Assembly (NCBI GenBank): GCA_000991205.1
Contig: LBRC01000011.1
Coordinates: forward strand, 1 to 23,478
Length of the DNA stretch: 23,478 nt
Direction: 5' to 3'
DNA from: Parcubacteria group bacterium GW2011_GWA2_36_10
GTDB lineage: Bacteria > Patescibacteriota > Patescibacteriia > UBA1558 > GWA2-36-10
Both the position numbers and the translations under genes were made by a program. The notes beneath the pieces were generated by a model. The model saw nothing but the letters and a program-made list of their open reading frames with translations, made no database searches and was not told the origin of the DNA. Positions 6,182 to 12,689 of the stretch are shown here, in pieces. How positions within the stretch are numbered: position 1 is the stretch's first letter; each line of letters opens with the position of its first letter.

Positions 6182-6258
6182 GGGCATATAGCTCAGCTGG
6201 TTAGAGCGCTACATTGACATTGTAGAGGTCAGAGGTTCGAGTCCTCTTATGCCCACCA
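6182..6258 (+). tRNA. tRNA-Val (GAC)
   Basis: Acceptor GGGCATA/TATGCCC, D stem GCTC/GAGC, anticodon stem CTACA/TGTAG with loop TTGACAT (anticodon GAC), T arm GAGG-TTCGAGT-CCTC, encoded CCA at 6256-6258. Confidence 0.95.
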
Positions 6259-6286
6259 TGCAAATTTTAAATTTACCTAAATATAT

Positions 6287-6310
6287 ACCCCCGATCGCTG
6301 GGGTTTTTAT
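6287..6310 (+). terminator. Terminator after the tRNA pair
   Basis: ACCCC-CGATCGCT-GGGGT followed by TTTTATTTT, directly after tRNA-Val and before the converging lamin-tail gene. Confidence 0.75.
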
Positions 6311-6311
6311 T

Positions 6312-9062
6312 TTATTTAATTATTTTAAACTTTTTAGCTACTAAATATCCTCCGTATAAAATAATTAAACTTAATAATAAATAAGTGACGATTTTTTGGG
6401 CTTTAGCTTTGCGCTCGGGTGTCATCAAAGAAAAAGCCGAACTAGTAGCATTGTCCTCTTTTGCTTTTTCACTGGCAACTACTTGGCCGACAGCCAAGTC
6501 GCTGGGCGCTAAAATATTTAATTTTAATTTACCTTGCACTTCCGTCAAAAAACCAGCCGCTATGATTTCTTGTCCTTTTTTTAAATCCAAATTTTTTGGA
6601 TCAAAATTTAAATAAACCCTAACAAGACTTTCGGCGTCTTTATTTTCCGCTAGATAAATATTCTTGCCACTTTTTTTGACGACGATGCCTTGTATTTTTT
6701 GCCAAGAATTTACTCGATCATTTTCTAAATCAATTACTTCGGTAATTTCTTGCTCGCCATAATTTTCTATTTTACTCATTACGCTCAAATCATCGGCTTG
6801 AGCAATTTTTACCCGTGCCGGAGTTTCAGCTTTAGTTAAAACACCCATTAAATTTAGCAAATCTCCTCTTTTAATTTCTGGCCATTTCTTATCTTTTAAA
6901 TAAACTTCTGTCACTTGCTCATAATTAATTTTTTCACCATCAAAATCAGCTAAGTATAAAATATTAGAGTCTTGATTTGCATCATGAATAGCTACACCTT
7001 GTAAAATTAGATCTGAATTTTTGGCTGCTTCATTTAAAATACTAGGTGTATAAATTTTTTCTCCTAACACTAAACTTTGATTACTAGCATTGGGTGTAGC
7101 ATTTTTATTTACGGACCATTCTTGATTTACTACATCATAAGCATAGCTTTGAGCTTCGGGAATATTTTCATATTTTATTTCTTGCCACAAATCTTTAGTT
7201 GGCATCAAAAGCCTGACGCTATCAGTATTATTGTTTAAAGTTAAGCCAGTTTCCTGACGCGTAAAAACCTTAAACTCTCCGGGCGAAATAATAGTGCTGG
7301 AAGCAAATATAAAGGGCTTACTGCCACCATCAGCATCATCTAAGCTCCAGGCAAACAGATCGATCGCTTGATCAGAATTATTATAAAGCTCTAGCCACTC
7401 GTTATCGTCAGAACCTTTCGGATTGGGCATAATTTCGGAAATTAACAAATCATTTAAGCCAAAATTGATGGCTGGTAATTCTATGTTTAGTTTAGCTAAA
7501 TCTTTATCCGCTATTTCTAAAAGCAAGCTTGCTTCACTGAATAATTTTTCACTATCAATTACTTTTAATTTCACTAAATATTTTCCCGCACTAGCAAAAA
7601 TATGATTTTCCATACTTTCATCACCTTGAGTTTCATCGCCAAAATCCCAGAGATATTTCAACTCACCCTCTTCTGGATCACTAGACTCTTCAGCTGATAA
7701 AATAATTTTTTCACCAGCCATTAAGTCTTTTGATTTTAAAATAATTTTTGCCACTGGTGCTAAATTATCAACAAAAATATTAGCGGCATTTGGTGTCAAA
7801 ACACTGGTCCAAACAAATTCATTATTTTTACGCGCATAAGCTTTATCTTCTAAGGCCGGGTCTTTATATTCTATTTTTTGTAATAAATTTTCTTGCGGAT
7901 CATAAAGCTTCACGCTGTCACCACCAGTATTATTCAGAGCAATACCAGTCACACTTTTGTCTAGCACTAAATATTTTTTAGCTTGAATATTTAAATTCAA
8001 ATCATCTGAAATACTAAAAACTCTAGCCGAATTATCCTGTAGTTTAAAACCAGCTAAGTCAATTGTCTCATTACCACTATTATAAAGCTCGATCCATTCG
8101 TGGCTATCTGCGCCTTTGGGATTTGGTAAAATTTCAGAGATCAAAACATCCTGCCAGTTATTAGGTGGCGGAGGCGTTCCGCCTCCGCCACCGGAGTTTT
8201 CATCTTCTTCTGGCTCCTCTTGTGCTTGAGCTGAAACTGTCACTAAACAATTAGCTGTACTATTTAATTCTCCATTAGAGACATTCAGGCTCACCTGATA
8301 ATCACCTACTTCACTAAAAGCATGTGTAGCCTGAATTTGTTCAGAGCTTGTGCCGTCAGCAAAATCCCAATGATAACTTAATTCTAAATTTTGCGGATCA
8401 CTAGAGCCGGAAGCGTCAAAACTACCTTCAACGTTTATTAACAAATTACTTGGACAATTAGCAACCGCACTAGGCACTAAAGTTTCCTCGCCAACTTGAC
8501 CATCGCTATTTGCTTGCCCTGGTGTGCCACCAGCGACACTCGACTCTTGCCAATTATTAAAACTTGTATCTTGGTTTAAACTTATTTTTTCTAAGCTAAA
8601 CCCTGAACCAGCCCCACCCCAAGTCGAGTCATAAGTAGCTAAAATACTTTGTGTTTGTCCAGCGTCAAAACTCAAGGCCAAAGTTGAACTAGAATTTGAT
8701 AAACTCATGACTGTGTCAAAAACTTTGGCGCTAAAACTTGGGTGATCAGTTAAAAATTGATTAGCGTCAGCGGCGATAATAAAATATTCTTGTGGCAAAA
8801 TAATATTATTTTCACCACTTGCTAAATTTAACGTATGATTTGTACCATCAAAAAAACGCCAAGTGCTATTCCCCGCGCCTGTTAAAACTTCTACATTTTC
8901 TTGGCCAGCATTATAGACTTCTATCCACTCATGGCCAGCATCCGCTCCGTCTAAATCATACATGATTTCCGAAATCACCAAATCATTATTACTGGCCTCT
9001 AGTTTATTTGCGCCACCAAAAACTACTAAGCATAAAATGCTTAACAAAATCGCTTTCTTCAT
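6312..9062 (-). CDS. Secreted lamin-tail / PKD domain surface protein with C-terminal anchor
   Basis: 916 residues. Residues 1-24 (MKKAILLSILCLVVFGGANK...) are a signal peptide. Three lamin-tail domains share the pattern LVISEIMxx..G.....EWIELYN: about 26-190, 303-430 and 536-670. Two PKD domains lie between them, with the YHWDFADGTS and YLWDFGDET motifs (about 200-280 and 440-520). Residues about 680-870 contain two beta-rich units resembling OB folds (ILQGVAIHDANQDSNILYLADF; KIQGIVVKKSGKNIYLAENKD), and 890-912 is a membrane span followed by a basic tail, so it should be displayed outside and held in the membrane. PKD and lamin-tail domains are adhesion or ligand-binding modules; OB folds would suit nucleic acid, which is inference only. 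A glycine/proline linker at about residues 290-300 is encoded by a 13-bp palindrome. It follows the Nudix gene by 17 bases. Confidence 0.88.
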   Translation of the reverse strand: MKKAILLSILCLVVFGGANKLEASNNDLVISEIMYDLDGADAGHEWIEVYNAGQENVEVLTGAGNSTWRFFDGTNHTLNLASGENNIILPQEYFIIAADANQFLTDHPSFSAKVFDTVMSLSNSSSTLALSFDAGQTQSILATYDSTWGGAGSGFSLEKISLNQDTSFNNWQESSVAGGTPGQANSDGQVGEETLVPSAVANCPSNLLINVEGSFDASGSSDPQNLELSYHWDFADGTSSEQIQATHAFSEVGDYQVSLNVSNGELNSTANCLVTVSAQAQEEPEEDENSGGGGGTPPPPNNWQDVLISEILPNPKGADSHEWIELYNSGNETIDLAGFKLQDNSARVFSISDDLNLNIQAKKYLVLDKSVTGIALNNTGGDSVKLYDPQENLLQKIEYKDPALEDKAYARKNNEFVWTSVLTPNAANIFVDNLAPVAKIILKSKDLMAGEKIILSAEESSDPEEGELKYLWDFGDETQGDESMENHIFASAGKYLVKLKVIDSEKLFSEASLLLEIADKDLAKLNIELPAINFGLNDLLISEIMPNPKGSDDNEWLELYNNSDQAIDLFAWSLDDADGGSKPFIFASSTIISPGEFKVFTRQETGLTLNNNTDSVRLLMPTKDLWQEIKYENIPEAQSYAYDVVNQEWSVNKNATPNASNQSLVLGEKIYTPSILNEAAKNSDLILQGVAIHDANQDSNILYLADFDGEKINYEQVTEVYLKDKKWPEIKRGDLLNLMGVLTKAETPARVKIAQADDLSVMSKIENYGEQEITEVIDLENDRVNSWQKIQGIVVKKSGKNIYLAENKDAESLVRVYLNFDPKNLDLKKGQEIIAAGFLTEVQGKLKLNILAPSDLAVGQVVASEKAKEDNATSSAFSLMTPERKAKAQKIVTYLLLSLIILYGGYLVAKKFKIIK
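8164..8192. repeat. Perfect 13-bp palindrome encoding a Gly/Pro linker
   Basis: GGTGGCGGAGGCG-TTC-CGCCTCCGCCACC, 13 perfect base pairs around a 3-base loop, lies in the lamin-tail gene and encodes the GGGGGTPPPP linker between PKD and the second lamin-tail domain. Confidence 0.85.
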
Positions 9063-9079
9063 AAGCTTTTATTTTAATA

Positions 9080-9529
9080 TTAATTATGTAAGTTCAAATA
9101 CTGTTTTACACCGGCTAAATAATTTTTAAAAAAGTATTTATCTACATTTTTCTTATTTACCTCTAGCCATTCATAGCCGTCGTGCTCCCAACTTAATTTT
9201 ATCTTACCTGAAATATATCTAGCCACAAAAAATGTATACATCACTGGTAAATCTTTTTTATTTGGTCTAACTTTGCTAGGCACAATATATTTTACCGCTG
9301 TAATTGGCATCTCTGTTATCTTTATTTTCAAATTACCAATTTCTTCTTTGATTTCTCTTTTTAAAGTTTTAACAAAATCATAATGTAATTCATTGACATT
9401 AATTCTGCCACCAGGCAAATCATAAAAACCAGCAAAGTAAGAAGTAGTGGGAACTTTCAAACCAAGAATTTGTTTTTTACTATTTACTAAAATTAGCTTA
9501 AGTGAGACATTGAAATTAGCGTGTGACAT
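9080..9529 (-). CDS. Nudix hydrolase with an extended Nudix box
   Basis: A 149-residue Nudix-fold protein: NVSLKLILVNSKKQILGL, then GFYDLPGGRINVNE and REIKEEIG, and the late WEHDGYEWLEV strand. The Nudix box G-x5-E is met, but 10 residues rather than 7 separate the E from REIKEEIG, a three-residue insertion in the catalytic loop; the metal-binding glutamates of REIKEEIG are kept. The family hydrolyses nucleoside diphosphate derivatives; the substrate cannot be read. It leads the pair with the lamin-tail gene and has its own promoter at 9558-9586. Confidence 0.88.
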   Translation of the reverse strand: MSHANFNVSLKLILVNSKKQILGLKVPTTSYFAGFYDLPGGRINVNELHYDFVKTLKREIKEEIGNLKIKITEMPITAVKYIVPSKVRPNKKDLPVMYTFFVARYISGKIKLSWEHDGYEWLEVNKKNVDKYFFKNYLAGVKQYLNLHN

Positions 9530-9557
9530 TTTTATTTACTAAATAATTAATGCTTAA

Positions 9558-9586
9558 ATATTATCGCTGATTTTAAAATTAAGCAA
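9558..9586 (-). promoter_or_regulatory. Promoter of the Nudix / lamin-tail pair
   Basis: On the minus strand TTGCTT (9586-9581), 17 bases, TAATAT (9563-9558), about 30 bases before the Nudix start. Confidence 0.5.
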
Positions 9587-9603
9587 ATTAATTCTCTTAA
9601 GAA

Positions 9604-9640
9604 AATTCCAGAGTTTAACAGGCCGAAAAACTTTGGAATT
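9604..9640 (-). terminator. Stem-loop after ssb
   Basis: AATTCCAGAGTTT (9604-9616) against AAACTTTGGAATT (9628-9640), 13 pairs with one mismatch, then TTTTCTTAA on the minus strand. It is AT-rich with a short T run, so it is a plausible but weak terminator. Confidence 0.5.
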
Positions 9641-9653
9641 CTCCTTAAAACAA

Positions 9654-10058
9654 CTAGTTGTTTTCCATTTGAATCTCTTCGACTTCAATGTCTTCTTTAG
9701 CGGTCTCATCTCCTAGGCTGTCTTTTTTACTACCGCCGAGCATGATTAGGTCAGTGGCGATAATTTCCGTGGCATAATGTTTTTTGCCTTCTTTGTCGTC
9801 CCAATTTCTATTTTGTAAACGACCTTCGAGGTAAATCTTTGAGCCTTTTTTCAAATAAGTAGCAATGATGTCGGCCAAGTGGCCCCAAGCCACTACTTTG
9901 TGAAAATCAGCTCTGGTTTTTTTCTCTTTTGATTTAGCATCGTACCAAACATAGTTGGTAGCTAAATTAAAAGCACTGACTGCCTGACCAGATGGCAGGT
10001 TTTTTAAAGTCGGATCTTGGGTCAAATTCCCAAGCAAATTTACTTTGTTTAAATCCAT
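9654..10058 (-). CDS. ssb: Single-stranded DNA-binding protein
   Basis: 134 residues. The OB fold is plain: MDLNKVNLLGNLTQDPTLK, then FNLATNYVWYDAKSKEKKTRADFHKVVAWG, LKKGSKIYLEGRLQNRNWDDKEGKK and an ATEIIATDLIML strand. The tail is short and acidic (EDIEVEEIQMENN), as is usual for SSB, but it does not end in the DDDIPF-type tip that recruits partners in many bacteria. The protein coats single-stranded DNA in replication and repair. It stands alone rather than between rpsF and rpsR. AAGGAAAAGCG serves as the Shine-Dalgarno. Confidence 0.95.
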   Translation of the reverse strand: MDLNKVNLLGNLTQDPTLKNLPSGQAVSAFNLATNYVWYDAKSKEKKTRADFHKVVAWGHLADIIATYLKKGSKIYLEGRLQNRNWDDKEGKKHYATEIIATDLIMLGGSKKDSLGDETAKEDIEVEEIQMENN

Positions 10059-10134
10059 AATCGCTTTTCCTTTCTATCTTTAATAATTAATTTTCTTCAA
10101 GCAACCTTGACAAAACGCCAAGAATTGTCTATAT

Positions 10135-10163
10135 TGTTTATGAAGGCTAAGCAATTCTGTCAA
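10135..10163 (-). promoter_or_regulatory. Possible ssb promoter
   Basis: A TTGACA (minus, 10163-10158) lies about 100 bases before ssb, downstream of the terminator at 10201-10227. The hexamer 17 bases further is only TAAACA; TATAGA lies a few bases on. The -35 is good and the -10 poor. Confidence 0.35.
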
Positions 10164-10200
10164 AAGAAATGTCTTGCCCTCAAAATCGCTTTTCTTCAAG

Positions 10201-10227
10201 AAAAACCAGCCTTTATGGCTGGTTTTT
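10201..10227. terminator. Symmetric terminator
   Basis: AAAAACCAGCC-TTTAT-GGCTGGTTTTT, 11 perfect pairs with A and T runs. On the minus strand it ends the unit that starts near 10457. Confidence 0.85.
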
Positions 10228-10388
10228 CTATTATATAAACTTATTGGTCGGTTTTTTAGAGCATAAAAATGAACGTTGTCCTTGGCAATTTCTGATGAAA
10301 ATAGATTGTTGGCTAATATTCGCCCAAACATAGGTAAATAAAAATAGTTTATTTAGCATAATTTTATTTTTATTTTGTTGACTTCTAG

Positions 10389-10447
10389 GAAATCCCGTCT
10401 CGCGGGATGACGGCTTTTCTATAAGCCGTCGCTCATTTATAAGACGG
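10389..10447. repeat. Palindromic repeat cluster
   Basis: ATCCCG-TCTCG-CGGGAT (10391-10407), then GACGGC...GCCGTC and again GACGGC (about 10408-10447). The ATCCCG hairpin resembles common dispersed bacterial palindromes. Confidence 0.6.
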
Positions 10448-10463
10448 CATAACTTATAGCCTC

Positions 10464-10491
10464 ATCATAGCAAACCTAATAAAACTGTCAA
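10464..10491 (-). promoter_or_regulatory. Strong promoter of the 10201-10457 unit
   Basis: On the minus strand TTGACA (10491-10486), 16 bases, TATGAT (10469-10464), with TGC before the -10 as in the other strong promoters here. Confidence 0.75.
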
Positions 10492-10512
10492 GTGGCTATA
10501 ATTTAGCTAGTT

Positions 10513-10800
10513 TTAGCCAAAACAAAACACCCACCTTTTTTCCTCTAAAAAGGTGGGGTTAAAAAAACAGCTGATGAGCCAACGGATCGCCGGCCAAACC
10601 AGGAAACAAAGAGGGGGCAAGGCCAACAAAACGTAAGCGCTAACGAAACGCAGAGCATGAACCACCCTCTCCCTTCTGGAGATGACGTGGTAAGACCAGG
10701 GGTAAACCTTCACTGACAAGAGCCAAGCAATGGTCCAGATAAAGATTCCGGACACAATGTAATGCTCTTGGCACCAGACAAGTAAGCTGTACCAGCTCAT
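10513..10800 (-). CDS. Orphan small membrane protein, GC-rich cassette
   Basis: Unrecognised, 95 residues. GGAGG lies 5 bases before the ATG at 10800. Two or three spans are seen: IVSGIFIWTIAWLLSVKVY, ALRFVSAYVLLALPPLCFLVW and perhaps AIRWLISCFF, with a basic SRRERVVH loop between. A 60-base sample counted 53% GC. Its last 15 codons coincide with the terminator at 10516-10558: the frame passes a T7 run and reads through the hairpin to a TAA beyond it. With one more T in that run it would stop right after SCFF, before the hairpin, so the true end may be near 10560. It has its own promoter at 10837-10865 and diverges from the next GC-rich gene. Confidence 0.7.
   Translation of the reverse strand: MSWYSLLVWCQEHYIVSGIFIWTIAWLLSVKVYPWSYHVISRRERVVHALRFVSAYVLLALPPLCFLVWPAIRWLISCFFNPTFLEEKRWVFCFG
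10516..10558 (-). terminator. Terminator overlapping the end of the small membrane gene
   Basis: On the minus strand CCCACCTTTTT pairs with AAAAAGGTGGG around AGAGGA, followed by TGTTTTGTTTTGG. It lies within the annotated frame of the 95-residue protein. Confidence 0.75.
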
Positions 10801-10836
10801 TTTTCCCTCCGATTTTAAGAGCCTCTTATTAAATTA

Positions 10837-10865
10837 ATCCTAACCCTGTTTTAAAACTTGGTCAA
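10837..10865 (-). promoter_or_regulatory. Promoter of the small membrane gene at 10513
   Basis: On the minus strand TTGACC (10865-10860), 17 bases, TAGGAT (10842-10837). It is back-to-back with the plus-strand promoter at 10877-10905, the two -35 hexamers being 11 bases apart. Confidence 0.55.
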
Positions 10866-10876
10866 ATCTCAAACTA

Positions 10877-10905
10877 TTGACAAAAATATACTTGTATGCT
10901 ATACT
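10877..10905 (+). promoter_or_regulatory. Promoter of the GC-rich gene at 10982
   Basis: TTGACA (10877-10882), 17 bases, TATACT (10900-10905) with TGC before the -10. The leader then holds an inverted repeat CTAGC-GTCGA-GCTAG. Confidence 0.8.
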
Positions 10906-10981
10906 ACAAAATCTTCTTAACTAGCGTCGAGCTAGCTAAAAGACTCGTTCCTTACATTTTTTCAATTTTTGGGAGACTATC

Positions 10982-11872
10982 ATGAGCACGAATTTTGTTC
11001 TGCCCACCAAGAAAGAAGCCTCTTCCTGCGTTACCAAGGCCTACAAACAAGCCGGCAAGGGAAATCCCTGGCGCAATGCTGCCTGGCATCTGTTGGTGGA
11101 AAATCATGCCACCAACAAAGAAGACCACGAACAACTGCGACGACTCCGCAATCTCTTTTTCTCGCTGGAGAACTGCGGTTCTCCGATCCGCCTGATCACG
11201 CAGAAGATCGTGGACCTGTGCAACAGCCACGTCAGTTACGGTTTCGCCGTGCGCACCCTTTATCACGATCCTGACCTCGATCTCATCGAGGGAGAGGGTC
11301 ACCACTGGATGAAGGTGCTCACGGAAGAGCGGGGTCTCCTTTGGGCACAGCCTAACGGGCACCAGACAAACGAAGGAGCTGTCTTGGCTCCCGAACAAAT
11401 CTTCTGCCAGACTGCCATCGACCTCTATGATGCCAACCAGATCAGTCGACGCGAGGCGTGGGAGCAGGTCAAGCACATGCTCAACCCCGAACCGATCGGC
11501 CTCTTCATTTCCGTCTGGCCATTTGAAGAAGAAGAGTTTGGTAACTTGGCACAAGACTACTGGAACGGCAGAACCGCTGTCAAGGTGGTCATGCACCGAC
11601 TGGGTCTCTGGAATTTCCTGGTGTCACAGCTGACCATCACGCCTGACGATCCACGTGAGCTCACCGCTTTTCGCCGGACATTCTTCCGTGTCAGTCCCAC
11701 ACCCACAGAGTTGTTCAGAGCCATTGAGAACGGCCGCCAGGAAGCTCCGTGGAATCGCTCCGCCATCAAGTTCGAATTGGAAACCAAGTTCCGGAATCAG
11801 CTGATCCCTGGCGAACTCGAATTTCACCTCAACAACTTGTGGCCAGAGCACAGACAACAGCACGTTGCCTAG
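10982..11872 (+). CDS. Orphan soluble protein, 296 aa, GC-rich cassette
   Basis: I do not recognise this protein. It has no signal peptide and no membrane span. It is rich in Trp, His and Arg, with a likely helical N-terminal half (NPWRNAAWHLLVENHATNKED, QLRRLRNLFFSLENCG) and a central segment GEGHHWMKVLTEERGLLWAQPNG. The start is the ATG at 10982 with GGGAG 6 bases before it. A 60-base sample counted about 57% GC with C-ending codons preferred, the strongest contrast in the window. Three overlapping frames on the other strand and in other phases are by-products of this composition. It is monocistronic with its own promoter and terminator, divergent from the small membrane protein gene. A phage, plasmid or foreign source is possible, but nothing around it (no integrase, transposase or tRNA target) shows how it arrived. 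Confidence 0.8.
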   Translation: MSTNFVLPTKKEASSCVTKAYKQAGKGNPWRNAAWHLLVENHATNKEDHEQLRRLRNLFFSLENCGSPIRLITQKIVDLCNSHVSYGFAVRTLYHDPDLDLIEGEGHHWMKVLTEERGLLWAQPNGHQTNEGAVLAPEQIFCQTAIDLYDANQISRREAWEQVKHMLNPEPIGLFISVWPFEEEEFGNLAQDYWNGRTAVKVVMHRLGLWNFLVSQLTITPDDPRELTAFRRTFFRVSPTPTELFRAIENGRQEAPWNRSAIKFELETKFRNQLIPGELEFHLNNLWPEHRQQHVA

Positions 11873-11881
11873 TCCTCCCTT

Positions 11882-11936
11882 CCACTCACTCCAAGTTTGA
11901 CCTTCACAGGTTGAATGAGGAGTGGGTGGATTTTTA
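11882..11936 (+). terminator. Terminator of the 296-aa orphan gene
   Basis: CCACTCACTCC (11882-11892) pairs with GGAGTGGGTGG (11919-11929) over 11 bases with one G-U, with a long loop, then ATTTTTATTT. It abuts the end of the converging rnhB. Confidence 0.85.
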
Positions 11937-12569
11937 TTTCCCTGCTTTGTAGCGAGGCGAGAAAATATTTTTTAAAAAACTTTGACGATGTAGTGACGAG
12001 GTACCATGTTTTAAAATCGCTTTAATATGCTCAACACTACCATAGCCTTTATGTTTAGCGAAATTATATTCTGGATAAACATCCTCTTGTCTGGTCATCA
12101 GACGATCACGATAAACTTTAGCTAAAATACTAGCGAGAGCAATGCTTAAAAACTTTGTTTCGCCTTTGGTAAAAAATTCTATCTTTTCCTGCCTGCCGGT
12201 AGGCAAGGTATTATCTACATAATTATTAAAGCCGCCGACATGGTCAGCTACTACTCTACCGGAGAAATTATTTATTTTTTTTAATAAATTTTCTAAAGCC
12301 TGATTTACCACTAAACAATTAGCCAGCTGAATACCAATTTTATCTATTTCTTGATTATCTATTTCAGCTTGCGCCCAAATAAATTTGTCTTGTAAATTAA
12401 CAAAAATTTCTTCGCGCTTCTTGGCTGACAATTTTTTTGAATCTTTTACTTCTGTTAATAATTCATTTTCTTCTGGCGTGCTTTTTAATAGTACAGCCAC
12501 CGCAACAATCGGCCCTGCCAAACAGCCACGACCAACTTCGTCAATACCAATAATATAATTATCATTCAT
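11934..12569 (-). CDS. rnhB: Ribonuclease HII with an inserted palindrome peptide
   Basis: 211 residues. The active-site motif GIDEVGRGCLAGP places D10 and E11; VVADHVGG gives D109 and KVYRDRLM gives D155, completing the four acidic residues that bind metal. KDSKKLSAKKRE and the late YNFAKHKGYGS segment are also typical. The enzyme cuts RNA in RNA/DNA hybrids and removes misincorporated ribonucleotides. Residues about 121-127 (LPTGRQE) are coded by a palindrome (12188-12208) and sit in a loop after the third acidic residue, so activity is probably kept. The gene is alone; a TATAAT lies close to its start on the minus strand. Confidence 0.95.
   Translation of the reverse strand: MNDNYIIGIDEVGRGCLAGPIVAVAVLLKSTPEENELLTEVKDSKKLSAKKREEIFVNLQDKFIWAQAEIDNQEIDKIGIQLANCLVVNQALENLLKKINNFSGRVVADHVGGFNNYVDNTLPTGRQEKIEFFTKGETKFLSIALASILAKVYRDRLMTRQEDVYPEYNFAKHKGYGSVEHIKAILKHGTSSLHRQSFLKNIFSPRYKAGK
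12188..12208. repeat. Palindromic repeat inside rnhB
   Basis: CCTGCCTGCC-GGTAGGCAAGG, a slightly decayed copy of the 20-base perfect palindrome at 12659-12678, inserted in frame and coding LPTGRQE. Confidence 0.85.
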
Positions 12570-12581
12570 ATAAACATTATA

Positions 12582-12614
12582 ACATAAATACCCCGCGACG
12601 CGGGGTATTTATGT
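12582..12614. repeat. Long perfect inverted repeat between rnhB and gdhA
   Basis: ACATAAATACCCCG (12582-12595) and CGGGGTATTTATGT (12601-12614) pair perfectly over 14 bases, extended by CG/CG around one A. It may act as terminator for gdhA, but on the minus strand no T run follows; a TATAAT of the rnhB leader does. Confidence 0.6.
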
Positions 12615-12658
12615 AAAGTTTTTATGCTCTTCGGGAAGCATTCGGTTTACCCCGAGCG

Positions 12659-12678
12659 CCTGCCTGCCGGCAGGCAGG
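12659..12678. repeat. 20-base perfect palindrome, intergenic copy
   Basis: CCTGCCTGCCGGCAGGCAGG is fully self-complementary. It is flanked by CCCCGAGCG and AAGTCGAGGGG, forming a longer composite hairpin right after the gdhA stop. The copy in rnhB at 12188-12208 is the coding counterpart. Confidence 0.85.
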
Positions 12679-12689
12679 AAGTCGAGGGG

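Larger units (their letters stand above)
10201..10457 (-). ncRNA. Candidate small RNA unit with alternative hairpins
   Basis: A good minus-strand promoter (10464-10491) and a perfect terminator (10201-10227) bound a unit of about 255 bases. Its start holds GCCGTC, GACGGC and GCCGTC in series, so the middle block can pair with either neighbour, followed by an ATCCCG-CGAGA-CGGGAT hairpin. A 42-codon frame (ATG at 10359, stop at 10231) ends just before the terminator, but it has no Shine-Dalgarno and no known family; another longer frame reads straight through the terminator and is unlikely. I call it a transcription unit of unknown product, RNA or short peptide. Apart from this and the repeats, 10059-10512 holds no gene that I can support. 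Confidence 0.4.

Noticed and set aside
10080..10331. An 83-codon minus-strand frame upstream of ssb
   Set aside because: It reads through the perfect terminator at 10201-10227, has no Shine-Dalgarno and no known family.
10952..11596. A 214-codon frame on the minus strand, and others on both strands, inside the 296-residue orphan
   Set aside because: They lie antisense or out of phase in a GC-rich gene that has its own promoter, Shine-Dalgarno and terminator; long shadow frames are expected there.
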